NCBI GenBank assembly: GCA_041738135.1
Contig: JBGSQK010000037.1
Location: 1 to 42,445 of the forward strand
Direction of reading: 5' to 3'
DNA length: 42,445 nt
Source: JAGOMX01 sp041738135
Lineage (GTDB): Bacteria; Pseudomonadota; Alphaproteobacteria; JAGOMX01
In this document: piece after piece, positions 1 through 8,594 of the stretch
Layout of the letters: every line of letters begins with the position of its first letter
Numbering within the stretch: position 1 is the stretch's first letter
The notes under the pieces: generated by a model
What the model was told of the DNA's origin: nothing
Seen by the model: the letters and a program-made list of their open reading frames with translations, nothing else
The model's database searches: none
Translations under genes and position numbers: made by a program

Positions 1-250
1 CCCTCGTGTACACAAAAACGAAAGGCATCCGGCGTTTGGGCCCCCGCGTAACCCAAGCAAGTCTGGAAATGAGCGGCGCGGTGAGCAAGTAAGGGATTAG
101 CATGTAATGTGCTATATCTACCGTACGGTTAATGCAAAAAGGTGACGAGGAAGGTATCCCTATAAGCCAAAAACAACCTAAAAAATCCAAACGGTGGAAG
201 CCGAACGATGGCTGAGGCCAGCTCAGACATCTAAAGGCTTCCACCACTTA
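1..250 (+). ncRNA. Hairpin-rich stretch, possible structured RNA (group II intron-like remnant?)
   Basis: No credible open reading frame covers this stretch, yet it is dense in pairing segments. A perfect 10-bp stem joins 193-202 (GGTGGAAGCC) to 236-245 (GGCTTCCACC), with an inner 5-bp stem 212-216/222-226. A TTGGG/CCCAA stem lies at 36-40/52-56, and there are palindromes GTGTACAC and ACCGTACGGT. The texture (purine-rich linkers such as GGTGACGAGGAAGG between short stems) recalls the 5' domains of bacterial group II introns. I see no intron-encoded reverse transcriptase and no clear domain V downstream, so if it is an intron it is truncated or lost its ORF. It is cut by the window edge. The identity is a guess; the structured character is what the sequence shows. 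Confidence 0.35.
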
Positions 251-322
251 TTAAAATAAGTAAGGAATATGAATAGTAGATTTAAAGATAGGCAAACACA
301 TTTAAAAAATATAGGAATTATA

Positions 323-395
323 TAGACAACGAGTAGACAACGAGACAGTTGTCCCCTCCTTGGACGCTAAACTCTATTATCGCTTGATAATGGAG
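323..395. repeat. 11-bp tandem repeat and two small hairpins
   Basis: The unit TAGACAACGAG occurs twice back to back at 323-333 and 334-344. The second copy can pair through GACAAC (336-341) with GTTGTC (348-353). A second hairpin follows: CTCTATTATC (372-381) with GATAATGGAG (386-395), 10 bp with one G:T pair and a 4-nt loop. There is no gene here. These could be remains of mobile-element ends or regulatory structure ahead of the small gene at 527; nothing decides between them. Confidence 0.4.
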
Positions 396-526
396 ACATA
401 TTCTCTTGCTTATTTAGAACCATAAACCGCAATCAATTTTCACCTTTCTTTAATCTCTCAGAAATACATTTTTTACCATTTTCGTGAAAAATATTACTTA
501 CAATTGTTGCAACCCAGGAGACCTAA

Positions 527-808
527 ATGAAAAGCGAGTGTTTGAAACTAGCAGTTATGCCAATCAACGACACTTCCGAAATCAAGAACAACAATCCGAC
601 AAAAATAGAAATCGAGACGGAACTTAACCGAACTCTCATACCAACCATTAATTCAATTCATATGATTGCACAGATGATGGAACAGGAAACCTTGGGCCCG
701 ATCGAACTGGGTCCTTATAAAGACTACATATCAGCTCTAAAGCAATGCGCCCAGGAGCAGGATCTTTTTAGCAAAGATCTCACCACCTATCTCAAAACCA
801 AAGCTTAA
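527..808 (+). CDS. Small hypothetical protein, 93 aa
   Basis: This is a short acidic and polar protein with no signal peptide or membrane segment. The start is supported by a good ribosome binding site (CAGGAG, about 7 nt before the ATG). I do not recognise a family. The C-terminal half looks helical, with a Cys-containing segment and the ending LKTKA. Its stop codon overlaps the stop of the convergent acyl-CoA dehydrogenase gene, sharing TTAA at 805-808. The unknown structured stretch lies directly upstream. It may be lineage-specific. Confidence 0.6.
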   Translation: MKSECLKLAVMPINDTSEIKNNNPTKIEIETELNRTLIPTINSIHMIAQMMEQETLGPIELGPYKDYISALKQCAQEQDLFSKDLTTYLKTKA

Positions 809-2022
809 CGATCTTTATATTTGGAGAGCTCTAGCCTTGCTATTTGATCCCGGTGCACTTCATCGGGACCATCTGCAAGTCTAAGAGTTCTAGCCATTGC
901 ATAGCCTCTGGCCAGATTAAAGTCACCAGAAACACCACCTGCCCCATGAATCTGAATAGCCCAATCAACTACTTGGCATAGCATGGCAGGTGCAGCCACC
1001 TTAATCATCCCGATTTCTTTACGAGCCTCTTTGTTACCGTGCTTATCCATTTTGTCCGCAGCACTAAGCACCAAGAGACGAGCCTGATCAATGAGTATTC
1101 TGGACTGCGCGATGCGTTCACGGGTCACACCTTGGTCTGAAAGTTTTTTACCAAATACCACCCGATCCAAAGACCTTTTGCACATTTGCTCCAGCGCTCT
1201 TTCCGCCATACCTATCGCGCGCATACAGTGATGAATACGACCTGGCCCCAAACGTCCTTGTGAGATTTCAAAACCCCTACCCTCTCCCAATAACAAATTG
1301 GACACAGGTACCTCAACATTTTTAAAAGTAGTCACCGCATGACCATGAGGTGCATCATCATAACCAAAGACAGACGTGTATCTTTCAATGGTTACACCAG
1401 GCGTATCCAGAGGCACCAATATCATTGATTGCTGGCTATGCACATCCGCATTTGGATCTGTTTTGCCCATTAATATGAGTATTTTACAGCGCGGATCCAT
1501 AGCTCCCGACGTCCACCATTTGGTTCCATTGATGATGTAATTGTCACCATCCCTTTTAATCTCAGATTGGATGTTGGTCGCGTCCGATGACCCCACAGCG
1601 GGTTCGGTCATAGCAAAACCTGACCTGATTTTGCCTTCCAGTAAAGGTACCAACCATTTTTCTTTTTGTTCATCCGTCCCATAAACAGCCAGAACTTCCA
1701 TATTGCCTGTATCTGGTGCAGAGCAGTTGAACACCTCAGAAGCAATTCCCACATGCCCCATAATCTCACAAAGAGGAGCATACTCAAGATTGGTCAACCC
1801 TGCACCGCCCCTATGAGGCAAGAACAAATTCCAAAGCCCAGCTTCCCGTGCCTTTTGCTTAAGCTCATCCATAAGAGGCGGAATGACCCAAGGGTTGCCT
1901 TTTTTTCGTGCCGCATCCACGTATGCCTCGTAAGCCACTTCATTGGGAAATACATGTTCATCCATGAATTGCCAGAGTTTATCTTGTAAGTCTTTCACTT
2001 TTTGAGTTGGTTCGAAATCCAT
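805..2022 (-). CDS. Acyl-CoA dehydrogenase (ACAD10/11-type), 405 aa
   Basis: This is an FAD-dependent acyl-CoA dehydrogenase that oxidises an acyl-CoA at the alpha-beta bond. The family motifs are visible: FAMTEPAVGSSDATN (FAD/substrate region), WWTSGAMDPRCK, and near the C-terminus ARTLRLADGPDEVHRDQIA, whose Glu (about residue 388) is the likely catalytic base. The length of about 400 residues is normal. I chose the internal ATG at 2022 (MDFEPTQ) rather than an upstream start because GGGAG lies just before it and it begins 2 nt after the stop of the phosphotransferase gene, so the two are probably co-transcribed. In mammals the same two activities are fused in ACAD10/ACAD11, which degrade 4-hydroxy acids through a phosphorylated intermediate. 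The pairing here suggests the same pathway, by inference. Confidence 0.9.
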   Translation of the reverse strand: MDFEPTQKVKDLQDKLWQFMDEHVFPNEVAYEAYVDAARKKGNPWVIPPLMDELKQKAREAGLWNLFLPHRGGAGLTNLEYAPLCEIMGHVGIASEVFNCSAPDTGNMEVLAVYGTDEQKEKWLVPLLEGKIRSGFAMTEPAVGSSDATNIQSEIKRDGDNYIINGTKWWTSGAMDPRCKILILMGKTDPNADVHSQQSMILVPLDTPGVTIERYTSVFGYDDAPHGHAVTTFKNVEVPVSNLLLGEGRGFEISQGRLGPGRIHHCMRAIGMAERALEQMCKRSLDRVVFGKKLSDQGVTRERIAQSRILIDQARLLVLSAADKMDKHGNKEARKEIGMIKVAAPAMLCQVVDWAIQIHGAGGVSGDFNLARGYAMARTLRLADGPDEVHRDQIARLELSKYKDR

Positions 2023-2024
2023 GT

Positions 2025-3074
2025 TTATCTCCCTGATATAAGTTTCCAAGCAATGTCGGCATATAGAGGGACCATTTTGCCATAAGTTATTGCTGTCTCG
2101 CTGGAAGCGTTACCCTGTAAGGCGCGTGCGTAAACACCTTGTAAAATTGCTGCCATTCTGAATAGATTAAAAGCCAAATAAAAGTTCCATTCATGAGGGG
2201 ACAGTGACTTACGCCCCATGAGTTTAAAATAAAGATCAAACAGCTCTTTTTCCATAGGGATACCAACAACCTTTGCATCAATCCCCACAAACCCTTGGGG
2301 AGGGCTGGTGTGGAAGGGTTGGCACATGTAAGCCAGATCTGAAACAGGATCACCCAAGGTCGATATCTCCCAATCCAAAACTGCTACAATCTGGGGTTTG
2401 GTTGGATGAAATATCACGTTGCCCAAGCGATAATCTCCATGGACGATTCCTGCAGAACCAGCGATGGGTAAATGGAGTGGCAAATACTCTATCAATTTAT
2501 CCATCGCTTCAATTTTTTGGGTTTCAGACCCCACATATTGTTTTGACCAGCGATGCACTTGTCGGGCCACATAGTCTTCCGTTTTACCGTAATCACTCAA
2601 ACCCACTTTCTGGAAATCCACTTTATGCAAACACGCCAAAACCCGTATCATTTCATAATAGATGTCAGATCTTTCTTGCGGACCTATACTTTCACCCAAA
2701 GGTGTCTCAAAAACACGCCCTTCTACATGTTTCATAAGGTAGAATTCGGTGCCAACGATAGATGGGTCTTCGCAGAGCAGAATCATTTCGGGAACGGGTA
2801 CATCGGTATCCTTAAGCGCCTTCATCACCCGATATTCTCTATCCACAGCATGCGCTGAAGGCAACAAAACGCCAGGCGGCTTGCGCCTCAGAACGAATTT
2901 CTCACCATCGATTTCAACCAAATACGTGGGATTCGACTGGCCACCCTCATACTGCATCACAGTGTATGCCAAGGCTTTAATACCCAATTGCTTTCGCAAA
3001 TAGTTCATCAACGCCTGGATGTCAAACGCTAGGTGTGAAACAACTTCTTTGAGTTTTGTCAAATTATGGGCCAA
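2025..3074 (-). CDS. Phosphotransferase (APH/ACAD10-11 kinase-domain family), 349 aa
   Basis: This protein has the aminoglycoside-phosphotransferase/choline-kinase fold. The catalytic loop HGDYRLGN is at about residues 212-219 and the metal-binding Asp of VLDWEISTLGD at about 234; QYEGGQSNPTYLV marks the nucleotide-binding N-lobe. Size and motifs match the kinase domain of ACAD10/ACAD11 rather than an antibiotic-resistance enzyme, and the dehydrogenase partner follows immediately. The likely role is ATP-dependent phosphorylation of a hydroxyacyl-CoA before elimination and reduction. The start codon appears to be TTG at 3074 with no strong ribosome binding site, so the exact start is uncertain. 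An ATG inside ALMNYLRK is the alternative, but it would remove part of the conserved N-terminus. Confidence 0.85.
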   Translation of the reverse strand: MAHNLTKLKEVVSHLAFDIQALMNYLRKQLGIKALAYTVMQYEGGQSNPTYLVEIDGEKFVLRRKPPGVLLPSAHAVDREYRVMKALKDTDVPVPEMILLCEDPSIVGTEFYLMKHVEGRVFETPLGESIGPQERSDIYYEMIRVLACLHKVDFQKVGLSDYGKTEDYVARQVHRWSKQYVGSETQKIEAMDKLIEYLPLHLPIAGSAGIVHGDYRLGNVIFHPTKPQIVAVLDWEISTLGDPVSDLAYMCQPFHTSPPQGFVGIDAKVVGIPMEKELFDLYFKLMGRKSLSPHEWNFYLAFNLFRMAAILQGVYARALQGNASSETAITYGKMVPLYADIAWKLISGR

Positions 3075-3370
3075 CCTATTTTATCCAGTATTCATTCTGC
3101 CATGAGGATCTTAATTATGAGTTAAAGGATGATAAAGGTTAAGTACAGAAAGTTACTTGAATCGCAGCAATATGTGCATTTTGGGTCCAGAGCTGTTAGG
3201 TTTCATAACTATTATACTTAATGATAAGAGGAACAATCAAATTTGAATAATAATTTATCCATCATTAAAGAAAAATTAAGATTTCTGCTGTAGCATTAAC
3301 AATGTAGGGCAGCTTATAGGGGCTGCTACTGAGTTCAGTTCAACATTTAGGATAAGGTAGCTAAGATAAA
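3075..3370. other. Divergent intergenic region between the phosphotransferase and a small exported protein
   Basis: About 300 AT-rich bases separate two divergent genes and must contain both promoters. A small imperfect GCAGC...GGCTGC inverted repeat is near 3310-3330. I see no convincing sigma-70 hexamer pair and no additional coding potential. Confidence 0.4.
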
Positions 3371-3799
3371 ATGAAAAAATATTATCTCATTATCGCAGGG
3401 ACGTTAGCATTGATCAGCAATGAGGCAATGGCTCAGGCTCAAGTTGTATGTAAGATGAGTGATAGCAAATTATGCCAAGCATTATCAGGCTTAGAAACTG
3501 CAGTTAGTAGAATGGATGACAAATCAACTATTGCAGCAGATAACAAAAAGAAAGCCGGCGAGTTCGTTGATATTGCTAAACAAGACTGTCAAAATGAAAG
3601 GACAGCTAGCGCATGCAGAGAGTCCATTACAACTGCAGTCACGAAAATTAGGGAATTTCAGAATAAGTCACCAGCCGTTGCCGCAAACAAACAACGTGCG
3701 TCAAATACTCAAAGAGTAGAGATCAGACGACCTGTAACACCTGCTGCGGCACAGATGGCTGCAGCTCGAGCAGCAATAGAAGCCAGCAAAAGAAAATAA
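3371..3799 (+). CDS. Small exported hypothetical protein, 142 aa
   Basis: The N-terminus is a clear Sec signal peptide: Met-Lys-Lys, a hydrophobic core, and the cleavage-like ending NEAMAQA around residues 18-23. The mature part is about 120 residues, with several Cys residues (C27, C35 and two more near the middle) that could form disulfides in the periplasm. The C-terminal third is Ala/Arg/Lys-rich and probably helical. I recognise no family. It is a stand-alone gene between the divergent phosphotransferase and the ABC exporter. Upstream purines (GATAAGGTAG) may serve as a distant ribosome binding site. Confidence 0.65.
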   Translation: MKKYYLIIAGTLALISNEAMAQAQVVCKMSDSKLCQALSGLETAVSRMDDKSTIAADNKKKAGEFVDIAKQDCQNERTASACRESITTAVTKIREFQNKSPAVAANKQRASNTQRVEIRRPVTPAAAQMAAARAAIEASKRK

Positions 3800-3897
3800 G
3801 GCTGCTGGTGCTTAGTCTTGATTATAAATTAGAAGTCCTGCATATACCTTTGATATTCTCAGCTTCATGAGACATAATATATGGGCAAGGAGCACCC

Positions 3898-5724
3898 ATG
3901 AAGCCCAACGACGCGCCCACACCAAAAGCTGACATTACCATATTAGCAGGCCTTCTGCCCTACCTTTGGCCCAAAGGTGAATTTAATTTACGCTTTCGAG
4001 TCGTGCTGGCCATTAGTTTTTTGATCATTTCAAAAGTGATCATTGTCTTTGTACCTATTTTTTACAAATACGCGGTAGATTCACTATCCAGTGAAACTGA
4101 AAAATTATTGTCAATTCCCTTCTTCATGATAATCGCATACGGAGTAAGCCGTATTCTGGCGCAAACCTTCAACGAGCTCAAAGAAGCAGCTTTTGCAAAG
4201 GTTGGCCAGAATGCCTTGCGAAAAGCAGCCATAAAACTATTCAACCACCTGCATAACTTAAGCCTTAAATTTCACTTGGATCGTAAAACCGGGGGCATAA
4301 GCCGCGCCATTGAGCGGGGCGTTAAGGCCGTAGATACCATCCTGAACTTTTCCACATTTAATATATTGCCCACATTCGTTGAAATTTTGTTTGTCTGTCT
4401 TACTCTTTGGTATCTTTATGATATGAGATTTATGTTGCTGACTTTTTCCACTCTTTCCATATATGTGATCTACACCATTTCCATTACCCAATGGCGTACA
4501 CATTTTGTCAGAGCCATGAACTCCATGGATTCTGAGGCTAACAGTAAAGCCGTTGATAGCCTACTGAACTATGAAACCGTTAAGTATTTTGGCAATGAAA
4601 AACACGAAGCCGAACGCTACGATAGATGGTTTGTTAAATACGAGGCCGCTGCCATCAAAGGTAAGGTAAGCCTTTCCATATTAAACATCGGGCAGGGCTT
4701 TATTATCGCCTTTGGACTTATGGGAATTTTATGGCTTGCAGCAGAAGGCATCGTAAATAAAACCATGACCGTAGGCGATTTTGTGTTGGTCAATAGTTAC
4801 ATGATTCAGCTATATATCCCGCTTGGAATCTTGGGATTTGCCTACCGAGAAATCAAGATGGCACTGGTTGATATGGAACATATGTTTAACCTACTTGAGA
4901 TCAAACCCGAAATTCAAAATAAGCCAGATGCGCCTGCAATTAAGACAGCAAAAGGCGAAATTGTTTTTGAGCATGTAAACTTTTCTTACAATCCTGATCG
5001 CGAAATATTGAAGGACATATCGTTTACCCTGGCGGCTGGCCACACCCTTGCCATTGTGGGTGAAAGCGGTGCAGGTAAATCTACTTTATCGCGCCTGCTA
5101 TTCAGGTTTTATGATGTCACCAGTGGTCGCATCATGATTGATGGCCAAAACATTCAAGACGTCTCGCTAGAAAGCCTCAGGGCTTTAATCGGTATCGTTC
5201 CTCAGGACACTGTGCTTTTCAATGACACCATATATTACAACATCGCTTATGGTCGCCCCGGCGCCACTGAACAGGAAGTCATTGAAGCGGCTAAAATGGC
5301 CAAGATCTACGACTTTATCATGCAGCTACCCTTAGGTTTTGAATCCATGGTGGGTGAACGAGGTTTGAAGTTATCTGGTGGTGAAAAACAACGAGTTGCC
5401 ATTGCTCGGACCCTACTCAAAAAGCCTCTTATTTTCCTGTTTGATGAAGCCACATCTGCCTTAGATACCCATACAGAAAAAGCCATTCAGAAAAGTTTGA
5501 TAGAGGTTTCTCAGGAACACACGACACTTATTATTGCACACCGACTTTCAACGGTTGTGGGCGCGGACAAAATTATCGTACTTGATAAAGGAAAAATAGT
5601 GGAAACCGGTACCCATCGCACATTGCTTAAAAAGGATGGGTTATATGCAGCCATGTGGCACAAGCAACATACCCTACCGAGCACGCCCGAGGTGCTGGTC
5701 CCGGTGGATGTCGACGCAGAATAA
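3898..5724 (+). CDS. Atm1/HMT1-type half ABC exporter, 608 aa
   Basis: This is a half-transporter with an N-terminal six-helix exporter domain (about residues 25-330) and a C-terminal nucleotide-binding domain. The Walker A GESGAGKST is near residues 388-396, the signature LSGGEKQ near 492-498, and Walker B IFLFDEATSALD with Asp-Glu at 516-517; the H-loop is in LIIAHRLSTV. The N-terminal sequence, LLPYLWPKGEFNLRFRVV, resembles alphaproteobacterial relatives of mitochondrial Atm1/ABCB7, which export glutathione- or sulfur-linked compounds and protect against heavy metals. It should act as a homodimer in the inner membrane. AAGGAG precedes the ATG. Its last 51 nt overlap the end of the convergent rodA gene. 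Confidence 0.9.
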   Translation: MKPNDAPTPKADITILAGLLPYLWPKGEFNLRFRVVLAISFLIISKVIIVFVPIFYKYAVDSLSSETEKLLSIPFFMIIAYGVSRILAQTFNELKEAAFAKVGQNALRKAAIKLFNHLHNLSLKFHLDRKTGGISRAIERGVKAVDTILNFSTFNILPTFVEILFVCLTLWYLYDMRFMLLTFSTLSIYVIYTISITQWRTHFVRAMNSMDSEANSKAVDSLLNYETVKYFGNEKHEAERYDRWFVKYEAAAIKGKVSLSILNIGQGFIIAFGLMGILWLAAEGIVNKTMTVGDFVLVNSYMIQLYIPLGILGFAYREIKMALVDMEHMFNLLEIKPEIQNKPDAPAIKTAKGEIVFEHVNFSYNPDREILKDISFTLAAGHTLAIVGESGAGKSTLSRLLFRFYDVTSGRIMIDGQNIQDVSLESLRALIGIVPQDTVLFNDTIYYNIAYGRPGATEQEVIEAAKMAKIYDFIMQLPLGFESMVGERGLKLSGGEKQRVAIARTLLKKPLIFLFDEATSALDTHTEKAIQKSLIEVSQEHTTLIIAHRLSTVVGADKIIVLDKGKIVETGTHRTLLKKDGLYAAMWHKQHTLPSTPEVLVPVDVDAE

Positions 5725-6786
5725 AAGACCCAGGCCAAACATAAACGTGAGCAAGGAAGTGCCTCCATAAGATACAAGGGGTAAGGGTTTACCCACAACC
5801 GGTATCAAACCCGTTACCATAGCCGTGTTAATAAAGGCATACAAGAAAATCAAGGTTGTCATGCCGATGCTTAAATAACGTCCAAAACCGCTTCTGCTCT
5901 CAAAAGCGACTAAATAGCCGTAACAAATGAGTAGAACATATGCACCCAGCAAGACAAGTGCCCCAAAGAATCCAAACTCTTCACAAAATATGGAGAAGAT
6001 AAAGTCCGTTTGTTTTTCAGGAAGAAAATCCAGATTGCCCTGACTACCGTTCATAAATCCCTTGCCAAAAAGACCTCCTGAACCCAGCGCAATTTTGGAT
6101 TGAATGATGTTGTAACCTTTGCCGAAAGGATCCCTTTCAGGGTCAAGAAAGGTAAATACCCTCTCCTTTTGATAATCGTACAAAGAAAGCCAAACAAGAG
6201 GCAACCCAGCGGCTGCTGTGCCAAGAACTGCCCAGACTTTCCAAATCTTTATGCCCGCTAAAAAGATGATGCTAACCGCAGACAAAACAAGCATAACAGT
6301 CGTGCCCAAGTCTGGTTGTAATAGTACCAGGGCAGCTGGCAAAGCTATGGCCACCATAGGGATAAAGAGCGAAGTGATTTGCCCCTTGTCTTGGAGGTGG
6401 GAATAGTGAAAGTATCTGGCCAACACCAGAATAAGGGCTATTTTCATCAATTCTGAAGGCTGAATCTTGATGAAATATAGATCAATCCACCGCTGAGCAC
6501 CCATGCCTACATAACCCATCACCTCCACTAATATAAGGAGAAATAGTGCTACAAAATAGATCCCATACGCTGATTTTAGCCATACTTCTAAGCTCGTAAA
6601 TGCGACGGCATACAATATAACCACCCCAATGACAAACCTGGATAATTGCTTGGTCATCCAAGGCTCAACCCCATGCCCTGCGGAGTAAAGCATCGCAAGG
6701 CCAATGCTCGCCAAAAAACATATGACGCCGAACATAAAATAATTGAACTTCTTGTTCTTCTTTTGAATGCTTGCGAGCATTGTCAT
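5674..6786 (-). CDS. rodA: Rod shape-determining protein RodA (SEDS peptidoglycan polymerase), 370 aa
   Basis: This polytopic inner-membrane SEDS-family protein polymerises glycan strands of lateral cell-wall peptidoglycan together with PBP2. Family segments are visible: RWIDLYFIKIQPSELMKIALILVLA, LLQPDLGTTVM, and the C-terminal PLVSYGGTSLLTFMFGLGLL. Length is normal. It overlaps the end of mrdA by 4 nt (ATGA), indicating translational coupling. Its C-terminal tail overlaps the convergent Atm1-like gene by 51 nt. It is the last gene of the mreB-mreC-mreD-mrdA-rodA cluster. Confidence 0.95.
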   Translation of the reverse strand: MTMLASIQKKNKKFNYFMFGVICFLASIGLAMLYSAGHGVEPWMTKQLSRFVIGVVILYAVAFTSLEVWLKSAYGIYFVALFLLILVEVMGYVGMGAQRWIDLYFIKIQPSELMKIALILVLARYFHYSHLQDKGQITSLFIPMVAIALPAALVLLQPDLGTTVMLVLSAVSIIFLAGIKIWKVWAVLGTAAAGLPLVWLSLYDYQKERVFTFLDPERDPFGKGYNIIQSKIALGSGGLFGKGFMNGSQGNLDFLPEKQTDFIFSIFCEEFGFFGALVLLGAYVLLICYGYLVAFESRSGFGRYLSIGMTTLIFLYAFINTAMVTGLIPVVGKPLPLVSYGGTSLLTFMFGLGLLFCVDIHRDQHLGRAR

Positions 6787-8591
6787 TGCTTTAATCCCTG
6801 ATCATACTTATGAATCAATCTAATCAAATCTTTGACCACGGGAACAGCCGCTGCACTGGACCAACCACCATGTTCTATGACCACAGCAAGAACGTACTTA
6901 GGATCCGAAACGGGCGCATAGCCCATGAACATAGCATGGTCCCTCAAGTGCCAGGGATCGACGATGGTTCCCTTTTGCAGACGTTCTTCCTTGCTAACTC
7001 TGCGCACCTGCGATGTAGATGTTTTCCCAGCCATGGTCCAGCCGTTTTCATCCATATGCGCTTTATGAGCCGTTCCTTGCGGTGAATTCACCGCCATATC
7101 CATTCCTTGTAGAATGAGATTTCGGTTCACTTCACTAACACCCAAGGATTCAAACTCTCTCACACATTGATCGCCAGTTTTAATGAGTGTTGGGGTCACC
7201 TGTTTATTGGCAGCCAGTCGGCATCCAAACAAGGCTAGTTGCAGCGGCGTTGCCAGTAGATAACCTTGCCCAATACCTGAAATCACAGTCTCACCAGCAG
7301 TCCAAGATTTATTATACTTAGCTTTTTTCCAAGCTTTTGTGGGCATGAGACCTGGTCTTTCGTCTTTAAGTTCAATACCCGTCTTGGCTCCAAAACCCAT
7401 TCTATTAGCCATTTCGGTAATTCTATCGATGCCGACTCTTTTGGCTATTTCATAAAAATATATATCGCAAGAATCTCTGATCGCTGTGGTTAGATTTTCA
7501 CTTCCATGCCCGTGTTTGGCGTGGCAATGGAAGCGGTGATTACCAATCTCCATGTAGCCAGGGCAAAAAATGGTTTCATCAGGTGTCATAACGTTGTGTT
7601 CTAAACCTGCCAACCCCACCACCAATTTAAAGATAGATCCCGGCGCATATTCTGCTTGTGTAATTTTGTTCAGCAGCGGCTTGTAGGGGCTCGTCATCCA
7701 CTCTTGCCAGATATCCGTTTTGACACCCGTTACAAAAAGATTGGGATCAAAGGATGGCACTGATACCAGCGAAAGGACTTCTCCTGACGGTATGCTAATG
7801 ACAGCAGCACTAGCGCTGGGCTCTTGACTCAGCCTTTCGTAAAACTGGTTTTGAAGATCCTTATCTATGGTTAGTTGCAATTCATGACCAGAAATACTGG
7901 GATGACTGTTAAGTTCTCTGACCACCTGACGGCGAGCGTTGACTTCGATTTCGTTATAACCAGGTTTACCTAGCAGATGTTCATCATAATAGCGTTCAAT
8001 TCCTATTTTGCCCACTTTCGCACCGGGAAGACGAAATGCCATGCTTTCCTTAGCTTTATCCACATCTGGAGTCTGTACATACCCTATAGTATGAGCAAGA
8101 GCTGGACCCAATACGTATCCACGCTTTGACCCCTCCTCCACATAGACACCTGGTATTTCAGGCGACCGCACCTCTACTTCCGCTACTTGTTCCCAACTTA
8201 AGTTATCACTAAGTGAAACCGGAATAGATTTTGGTGACTTTTTGATGGTTTCCAGCAGGCGTTCCTGGGTTTTAGGTTCTAACTGGACGATTTGACTAAC
8301 CCTAGTCAACACGTAATCCACATCGGGTGTTTCTTCTCGTAACATGACCAGTCTAAAGTCCTTAACGTTATCGGCAAGAATCTCACCTTTGCGATCTCGG
8401 ATAATTCCTCTTAAGGGTGTTTTAAAATCAAGTCTCACACTATTTCCAGTAGAGAGCGTTTTGTAATGATCCGCTTGCCAAACTTGCAAGTAGAAAAGGC
8501 GACCAAGCAAAACCGAGCTTAAGGCAACCTTGCCCGTGGCAAGAACAAAGGCTCTGCGCGAGAAAAGTTGTTTGCCCTGCTGTTTGGACAA
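6783..8591 (-). CDS. mrdA: Penicillin-binding protein 2 (MrdA), D,D-transpeptidase, 602 aa
   Basis: This class B PBP cross-links peptidoglycan in the elongasome with RodA. It has one N-terminal membrane anchor (about residues 12-32), a PBP dimer/pedestal domain and a C-terminal transpeptidase. The active-site serine lies in S319-I-F-K322 and the second motif is S374-C-D376, typical of PBP2. The third motif, normally KTG(T), reads K523-T-S-T526: the codons are AAA ACA TCT ACA, so the glycine is replaced by serine while the following SQVRR context is conserved. The start is 3 nt from the end of mreD and the gene overlaps rodA. It is otherwise intact and of usual length. Confidence 0.95.
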   Translation of the reverse strand: MSKQQGKQLFSRRAFVLATGKVALSSVLLGRLFYLQVWQADHYKTLSTGNSVRLDFKTPLRGIIRDRKGEILADNVKDFRLVMLREETPDVDYVLTRVSQIVQLEPKTQERLLETIKKSPKSIPVSLSDNLSWEQVAEVEVRSPEIPGVYVEEGSKRGYVLGPALAHTIGYVQTPDVDKAKESMAFRLPGAKVGKIGIERYYDEHLLGKPGYNEIEVNARRQVVRELNSHPSISGHELQLTIDKDLQNQFYERLSQEPSASAAVISIPSGEVLSLVSVPSFDPNLFVTGVKTDIWQEWMTSPYKPLLNKITQAEYAPGSIFKLVVGLAGLEHNVMTPDETIFCPGYMEIGNHRFHCHAKHGHGSENLTTAIRDSCDIYFYEIAKRVGIDRITEMANRMGFGAKTGIELKDERPGLMPTKAWKKAKYNKSWTAGETVISGIGQGYLLATPLQLALFGCRLAANKQVTPTLIKTGDQCVREFESLGVSEVNRNLILQGMDMAVNSPQGTAHKAHMDENGWTMAGKTSTSQVRRVSKEERLQKGTIVDPWHLRDHAMFMGYAPVSDPKYVLAVVIEHGGWSSAAAVPVVKDLIRLIHKYDQGLKQ

Positions 8592-8594
8592 GAG

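Noticed and set aside
2273..2737. Plus-strand ORF of 154 codons inside the phosphotransferase gene
   Set aside because: It is antisense to a conserved kinase catalytic region; its composition (His, Pro, Ser rich) is typical of a shadow frame.
2025..3074. Antibiotic-resistance aminoglycoside phosphotransferase
   Set aside because: The fold is shared, but the dehydrogenase partner, N-lobe motif and length fit the ACAD10/11 kinase group better.
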